From Gambelia wislizenii (taxonomy: Eukaryota; Chordata; Lepidosauria; Squamata; Crotaphytidae): a DNA stretch of 64,000 bases. Position 1 is the first letter of the stretch. Every line of letters begins with the position of its first letter. Below the pieces are notes generated by a model. It made no database searches. It worked only from the letters and a program-made list of their open reading frames with translations, and was not told where the DNA came from. Made by a program: the position numbers and the translations under genes. The stretch is from assembly GCA_030847615.1 (NCBI GenBank), contig JAUMIR010000005.1, forward strand, positions 164,576,596 to 164,640,595, written 5' to 3'. Of the stretch, positions 58,261-64,000 are shown piece by piece.

Positions 58261-59440
58261 ATGTTTTCTCTCCATCCTGGAAAGGTGGTGTTCTCCAGGA
58301 GTGCAAATTTTGAAATGCACTCAGGGTGGGATAGATTGCACTGTAATCAGGAGGTGTTTGTTCCCTTGGGGAGAGATGTGCCAACAACTCACAGAAGTCC
58401 AACAAATGGTGGGGTGATAATGCCTGATGATGAAGGGGAGGAACAGGAAGAAAAGCCTTACACTTCACATGCCACTCCAACACACACACCACCACAAATG
58501 AGCATTGAGCCTGACACAGGGAAAGATAGCAACAGCAGTGCAAGTGAGGATGAGTCAGCCAGAACTAGGGTGCTCATTCCCAGAAGCTCAAGGAGGGTTA
58601 GAAAGGCTCCTGACAGGTTTGTTGATCAGGAGACCAGGTTGTGCAATGTCATGGCTGAGGAACCTGCAAGTTTTCAGGATCTCCTAAAAGTTCCCCAGTT
58701 AGAGCAGGAGAAGTGGATCTCAGCCATGGACTCTGAGTTCGACTCACTGGTTGAGAGGAAAGTGTTCCAGGTAGTAGAGATGCCCAAAGATCAAAAGGTT
58801 GTTGGTTGCAGGTGGGTGTACAAGCTGAAGGACATGCCTGATGGGACACACAATTGTAAAGCACACTTGGTTGCAAAAGGATTTTCGCAGGAGCACTACA
58901 CCAATTTTAACAAAACTTTAGCCCACAGCAAATCCAGAAAGTTTTAGGTTAGTGTTAGCTGTAGCAGCTAAGAGGCAGATGGTTATGCAACACTTTGACT
59001 TTGAAACAGCATACCTGAATGCTGATCTTGAAGAGACAGTGTTCATGGAGCAGGCCCCAGGGTATGACAGTGTAGGTGAGAACAAGGTGTACTTGTTGCG
59101 CAAAGCACTCTACGGCTTGAAGCAAAGTGCATGTTGCTGGAACAAGTGCATACACCAATTTTTGGTGTCACTAGGTTACACAAGGAGCGTCACAAATGTC
59201 TGTGGGTACACCAAGTGGGCAGGTGACAATGATGTCATGCTGGTTATCTATGTGGACAACCTTTGTGTGGCAGCAAAGAGTGCCATTGATATCAAGAAAG
59301 TGTAGGTGGAGTTAGATAGCTGGTTCAAGTTGAAGGATTTAGGCAGCCTGAGGTGTTATCTAGGTGTAGAAGTAGAAAGAACCAGTCTTGGAGAATTTTT
59401 CCTAAGTCAGAAGAAGAAAATTGAGTCTTGTGGCCAAGTG
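58261..59440 (+). pseudogene. pol: Copia 2 reverse transcriptase
   Basis: The RVT_2-type polymerase starts with WISAMDSEFDSLVERKVFQV V and VGCRWVYKLKD, then AHLVAKGFSQEHYTNFNKT; a frameshift follows near 58915. The next frame (58952-59305) has FDFETAYLNADL with the first catalytic Asp, APGYDSVGENKVYLLRKALY GLKQS, and VIYVDNLCVAA at the active-site loop. Family members have YVDD there, so the second Asp is Asn, which should abolish catalysis even in a restored frame. A stop at 59303 and a frame change near 59425 separate it from RNase H, with KLKDLGSLRCYLGVEVER between. Confidence 0.9.
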
Positions 59441-60194
59441 TGGGCTTAGTGAGGCTAAAGTGGTCAGGACACCAATGACCACTGATTTTGTGAACTTGGA
59501 GGCAGAACAGGAATTTGGAAGGCCAGACCTGTACCACTCAGTGGTAGGCAGTCTGTTGTTTATTGCAAAAAACCCAAGGCCTGACATCAGTTTTGTAGCT
59601 GGGGTGTTCAGCAGAAGAATCTCCAAGCCAAGGAGGGTGGATTGGGAAGCCCTGAAGGGGGTAGTTAGATTTCTCAAGGGGACCAGGGACATGTGCTTGA
59701 AGCTGACAAGGAGTCAGGTGACCCTTGAGTGCTATGTGGACAGCTCTTTTGCTGTTGAGACTTCAGACAGGAAGTCAGTGACTGGGTGGGTGGTCAAATA
59801 TGCAGAGAGCCCCATAGTGTGGAGATCAAGAAAGCAGAACTGTGTACCCATTAGTACCACTGAAGCTGAATTTGCAGCCTTGTCTGAGATGGCAAGTGAG
59901 GTACAATGGGTAAGGCAGATGCTTGCAGGCCTTAGGGAGCTGTGCCAAATGCCTGTTGAGGTGCACGAGGACTCTTAAGCTTGTATAGCTGTGGCAGAAG
60001 CAGAAAACCTGAAATGTAGGACCAAGTACATTCCGGTACACTACCAAAATGTGAGGCAGTTAATAGAAGAAGGTGTCTTGTGTCTGAGGTACTGTCCATC
60101 TGAGGACAATGTTGCAGACCTGCTCACAAAAGCCCTTCCATCAGGAAGCCATGATGAGTTGGCAAAGAGGCTGGGCCTTGTCACTAGTGTGTAA
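59421..60194 (+). pseudogene. pol: Copia 2 RNase H and C-terminus
   Basis: The frame 59421-59978 begins in the connection (EAKVVRTPMTTDF, LYHSVVGSLLFIAKNPRPDI SF). RNase H follows: ECYVDSSFAVE (first Asp), RKSVTGWVV, SRKQNCVPISTTEAEFAALS E (Glu). A single stop at 59976 replaces the residue before ACIAVAEAENLKCRTKYIPV HYQ, and the domain closes with CPSEDNVADLLTKAL (last Asp) and KRLGLVTSV at 60194. All acidic residues I expect are present, so this is the best-kept domain. 60195-60321 is a non-coding tail ending in a purine-rich GGAGGAAAT, a likely polypurine tract. Confidence 0.9.
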
Positions 60195-60321
60195 AGTGAA
60201 AGGTGTCAAAAGGGAAAGGTCAACCAACAGTTGAATGATGTCTAACAATGTATGTTGATAATGTTATGATGTAATGATAACATGTGTCCCTGCGCAGTAG
60301 TTTAACCATTTTGGAGGAAAT

Positions 60322-60741
60322 TGTCAGGAATTAGCGACTGAATTCCATTATAAAATGGCCAAACAACTGCAGAGTCGTGCTGAGTCATAATGGCTGACTC
60401 CGGGAACTGCCTAGTCATGCCACAGCTACAGAAGGAGGTTTCTTATTGGTGTATAAAATCATGTGATTGAGTAAGCCTTGTAACTGTGTATATAAGAGAG
60501 CTCAGAACAGAGCTCACCTCTTCTTCTTGTGAATGCTGATGCCTGGTGAAGCAGTTTCTCCTTCAATTGTACATATTTGTACATATTGCAACTCCTTGAC
60601 TTTGGAAAATAAAAGTGCCTCCTGCTTATTTGGATGTCAAACGCTCTGTGTGTGAGTATTCTTGGGAACGGGTTGCTACTAAGTCTGCTGAGATAGTTTT
60701 TGGCTTCTGCCTGGGACTGAGTGTTCTATCATCCCCTGACA
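60322..60741 (+). repeat. Copia 2 3' LTR
   Basis: 420 bp from TGTCAGGAATTAG to CCTGACA, with TG...CA ends, a TATATAAG box at 60488-60495 and AATAAAAG near 60608. It keeps the U3 part missing from the 5' copy. Confidence 0.9.
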
Positions 60742-61701
60742 TGCCAGAGATCCCAGAGGATTATGTTGTTGTCATGCATCTGTTTTTCAGTTTAGCTGAA
60801 AATCTTTGCCTGAACCCTGCCCTCTCCTGGCCACTACATAGATTTGTTCTAATAACCAGTGCATAATGATGCATTCATCTTGTGGGACCTTGTGCTGTCC
60901 TCCCTGCCTCTCCTGTCCACAATATTACCATATCAGGGAGCTGTGGAGGGGCTGGAAAACAATGACTCTTGGAGGAGGTGGTAGAGTGAGACTTTCTCTG
61001 CACTGTGAGAATGTGTTGAAAAACTGGTAAAGTTTCAAAGACATTTGTGTAGTGGAGAGAGAATTGAATAATTAGTTCTTCCCCCTTGCAGGAATAAATT
61101 TAACTAAGAATCATATCCCTAGTGCAGGAGAGTTCCCAAAACCTGCAGTTTGCAATATTAAACTTCTAAACCCCTGGCTAAATAAAGTTAAAGCAGCATG
61201 GACACCATTCTTTCACACTGTGGAATTTACAAGTGTCAAGTAATGATATTGCACCAACTTTTCTGCATTTTGTACAAATGAGGATAGGAATCTGCAATAA
61301 TTTATTTGCTGTTAGTTCAGATATTTAATATAGCATTACATTTCAAACATCATTTTTGTTTTGGTACTCAGTGGAAACGCATAACAATGGATTTAGCAGT
61401 AGGATATTTAGTGCGGTCATATTTAAGCACTATAATGAATGAATTCTTGAGAAAACTTCAAATGAATACTGTATATGTGTATCAGTTGTACGAATGTATG
61501 TTTATATGTACAACATAATTTAGAAATAGAAAAAATGAGCGGCTCACCTTAGGGTATGATATCCACCTGTAGATACTTGTCACATAAACTATGGAGCCCA
61601 GGGCAGAGGCAAATCCTTGCCCCAGATTTTTACTTTGGGGCATTCTGAGTCAACTGTCTCAGAATGCTTGGGGAATTCTGAGTCAATTGTCTGCTGTTGT
61701 A
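60742..61701. other. No recognised feature
   Basis: About 1 kb without assignable repeat or exon. Confidence 0.4.
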
Positions 61702-61844
61702 CAGGTTTAGTCTCCCTTAACCAAAATGCTTGGGCCCAGAGGTATTTGGGAATATGTCAGATTTTATAATACTGCATATACATAATGAGATAGCTTGGAG
61801 ATGGGACTCAAGTCTAAACACAAAATTCATTTATGTTCCATATA

Positions 61845-63237
61845 CAGTCATCCCTTCTATTTTTTAGGGGTTAGGGGCACAAGATCCCCACAAAATTGAA
61901 AAAAAAGTGAATTAAAATTATGTAAAATTGGTTGGGAGGCGCGTGGATAGAACGCCCTGGAGGAGGAAGGGAAGGAGAGAGGCTCATGGTCCAGGCCACC
62001 ACTGCAACCCTGCCCACCAAAGCCTCCCAGGCCTCCTCCTCTTCTGCTGCCACTACCACCACCACCACTTACCCTGTCACTGCCACCATGTCCCCGCCAC
62101 CACCATGCCCCCACCCTACCCCCGGGGCCTCCGCCGGTGCGGCTGCCATGCCACCGTAAAGCCTTTGTGAATGCAATGCTTGCTGTGGGTTTGTTCAGCT
62201 TTTGTTCCCTGTGGGGTGAAAAACCAAACACTGCTCAAACCCCCCCAACAGTTTTGTGGCGAGGGTTTGCTCACTCCTCAGCTTTCCCCCCCAACAGGGA
62301 ACAAAAACCAAGCAAACCCACAGCACTTGTCGCGGGTTGGTTCGGCTTTCATTCCCTGTGCAGTGAAAAGATTAAGACTGATCCACCACCCCCCCCACAG
62401 CTTTGCTTTGTCCTCAGCTTTTCCCCCAACAGGGAAGGAAAGCCAAGCAAACCCACGGCGCTTGCCATAGGTTTATTTGGCTTTCATTCCCTGTGCGGTG
62501 AAAAGGTGAAGACTGATCAACCCCCTGCTGCAGCTTTGCTTGGTGCTCTACTTTTCCCCCAACAGAGAAGGAAAGCCAAATGCACGGCACTTGCTGTGGG
62601 TTTGTTTGGCTTTAATTCCCTGTGTGGTAAAAAGATGAAGACCGATCACCCCACCTCCCGTGACTTTGCTTGGTCCTCGGCTTTTTGCCCCACAGGGAAG
62701 GAAAGCTGAGCAAACATGCAGTGCTCACCATGGGTTTGGTTGGCTTTTATTCCCTGTGGGGCAAAAAGAGGAAGGCAAATCAACACCCCCTGCAGCTTTG
62801 TGGTGAGGCTTTGCTTGTTCCTCAGCTTTTCCTGCTTCGCTGCCTTTATGGTGGTTTTGGTGGCAGTCACTGCCGCTGGCTCTTCACACCCACACAGAGG
62901 AGGAGATGAAGGGAGGCTGCCACCACCATGAGGAAGCCATACCAACTGCAACCCTTCACTGCCTTTGTGATGCTTTCGGTGGCACTGAGGGGCCCAGCTG
63001 CCTCTTGCAGCACCTTCTACCTCCTGGGCTTGGCACCGGGCAGCCCCAGCCTCAGCAGCAGGAGCAGGAGGGGAGAGCCGGGTGCAAGGTGGGTGAGGGT
63101 GAGTGGATGGTGGGGCAGCTGGTGGTGGTGCTGCTGCTGCTGCCACCTCCACAGTCCTGGGGGTGGGGCAGCCAAAGCCAACTCCACAAATTCACAAAAC
63201 CACGAAATGGAAAGCTGCGAAAAGGAAGGGACTACTG
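61845..63237. mobile_element. Large Tigger-like MITE with GC-rich cargo
   Basis: Left end CAGTCATCCCTTCTATTTTT T, then GGGGTTAGGGGCAC; right end complementary, GCGAAAAGGAAGGGACTACT G. TA lies on both sides (61843-61844, 63238-63239). It is 1393 bp long. The core holds a CCACCATG-rich block (62050-62160), a minisatellite (62165-62850) and a GC-rich block (62830-63180). No transposase. Long frames on both strands reflect composition. Confidence 0.85.
62165..62850. repeat. ~130-bp minisatellite, five units
   Basis: Units begin with a GCTTGC(T/C)GTGGGTTTGTT-type sequence near 62178, 62325, 62459, 62587 and 62723. Each contains CATTCCCTGTG(C/T)(G/A)GTGAAAA and CCCAACAGGGAA. Spacing is 128-147 bp and copies differ by many substitutions. 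Confidence 0.85.
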
Positions 63238-63426
63238 TACTCCTTATTCACTTAGCCTGAAGGTAATTTTATACACAATACTTTTAATGTTATTCATGAA
63301 ACAAAAGTTTGTGTAAAATGAACCATCACAAATCAAAATTATCACTATCTCAGACACCCATATGGACAGTTTTGGATTTTGGAATATTTCAGATTTTGAA
63401 ATTCCAAATAAGGGAGGCTCAGTCTG

Positions 63427-64000
63427 TAACTGAAAAGCAGATAAGAGTCATGATGGCTCAGACTCTCCTCCTTTAATGTAATAAAGCTGTGTAATCATAA
63501 CAGATAGTAACAAAAATAAGAAAGGGAGGTTAACTTGTCTAGTAACTTGGAAGAGTTACTAGCTGCTTTTTAGAGATGTGCTACTACAGAATGAGCCCAA
63601 ATACCTTTTGCCACTTAAGCTGAAAGTAATGCCCTTTTTATCCACACTTTAATCTATGCCTAAGTGTGCCACATACAGTAATTATATGCATATTGGGTCA
63701 TGACTAGCATAAATATTGTGTGTGTGTGTGCACATGCACCCCCCCCCCTGCACACAGTAGGGCCACCATATCCACAGGCTCATGATTAGCAGATTCAACC
63801 CACTGCAGATTCAAATGTACACAATACTATACATTTGACTCCACGGCGGGGAGCACACTAGCTATCCATTTCTGCCTTTCAGGTTGTGAGGTTCCTTTGC
63901 AAGGCAGAGGCAGGTAGCTGGTGTGTCTTGCTGCAGCCTCCACTGCTGCCCTACAAGCTCTCTCCTCTTCTTGAGCCAACTGGCAGCAAGGCATTTCTGC
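63427..64000. other. No recognised feature to window end
   Basis: A short GT run at 63718-63730. GGCCACCATATCCACAGGCT CATG at 63761 and GCAGATTCAACCCACTGCAG suggest the start of another Tigger-like MITE that runs toward the window end. Confidence 0.4.

Larger units (their letters stand above)
55843..60741 (+). mobile_element. Ty1/copia element 2, near full length
   Basis: Order on the plus strand: 5' LTR (partial), PBS, leader, gag with zinc-knuckle remnant, pre-integrase and integrase, reverse transcriptase, RNase H, 3' LTR. Integrase before RT defines Ty1/copia. The LTR pair and PBS show one insertion unit of about 4.9 kb. Several frameshifts and stops make it defective. No target-site duplication was found, because the 5' end of the left LTR is lost or altered. 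The PBS is the same type as in copia 1, but the LTRs and proteins differ clearly, so they are separate families. Confidence 0.9.
61702..63426. mobile_element. Tigger2-like MITE, interrupted
   Basis: Left end CAGGTTTAGTCTCCCTTAAC C after TA (61700-61701); right end complementary, ATAAGGGAGGCTCAGTCTG, before TA (63427-63428). The interior GCATATACATAATGAGATAG CTTGG and ACAAAAGTTTGTGTAAAATG resembles, from memory, the Tigger2/MER-type MITE of mammals. It is split at 61845 by another element. Confidence 0.8.

Noticed and set aside
62137..62709. 190-codon plus-strand frame and a 168-codon minus-strand frame nearby (62646-63152)
   Set aside because: Both lie in the GC-rich core and ~130-bp minisatellite of a Tigger-like MITE; no domain, no conserved start, no splice context.

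Overview
The window looks like intergenic or intronic DNA of a squamate reptile (lizard or snake). I found no host protein-coding exon, no intact tRNA or rRNA gene, no CRISPR array and no operon structure. The squamate assignment rests on the repeat mix: tRNA-derived SINEs with a BovB-like tail, a 5S rRNA-derived SINE, RTE-BovB, CR1, L2 and L1 LINEs, Penelope-like elements, Ty1/copia elements and many hAT and Tigger-like MITEs. The lineage within squamates cannot be fixed from this. Family names come from recognised motifs and remembered consensus sequences, not a library search.

Layout. 0-8 kb: a directly repeated 305-bp LTR-like unit, a Penelope-like palindrome, a SINE, a CR1 tail and the first copy of a ~600-bp DNA-element family. 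8.2 kb: a 5S-derived SINE. 9.6-11.7 kb: a CR1 with a recognisable reverse transcriptase, split by ~750 bp. 12.4-15.9 kb: L2 and hAT fragments and an L1/Tx1-type ORF2 remnant. 16-20 kb: almost free of recognisable repeats. 20-29 kb: a fold-back MITE, abutting Tigger-like elements with a nested hAT element, the second clear copy of the 600-bp family, a Penelope-like element with inverted termini and a GIY-YIG-type remnant, and an hAT element. 34-41 kb: L1 remnants on both strands repeatedly invaded by Tigger-like MITEs; one MITE was itself invaded by a LINE with a 15-bp target-site duplication. 41.7-45.3 kb: SINEs, a MITE and another Penelope-like palindrome.

47.6-51.0 kb: a minus-strand BovB remnant interrupted by a 2.8-kb copia-type element whose pol lies opposite to its LTR and primer-binding site. 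53.4-55.5 kb: a plus-strand BovB remnant with a Tigger-like insertion. 55.8-60.7 kb: a nearly full-length but decayed copia element (LTR, PBS, gag, integrase, reverse transcriptase, RNase H, LTR). Both copia elements have a primer-binding site complementary to the anticodon region of initiator tRNA-Met, the half-tRNA priming arrangement known from Drosophila copia. 61.7-63.4 kb: one Tigger-like element nested in another, each flanked by TA, the inner one carrying a ~130-bp minisatellite.

All the coding remnants are transposon pseudogenes. Nothing here forms an active cellular pathway. The main interest is insertion history, the copia priming site, the inverted pol and possible hammerhead-ribozyme motifs in Penelope-like termini.
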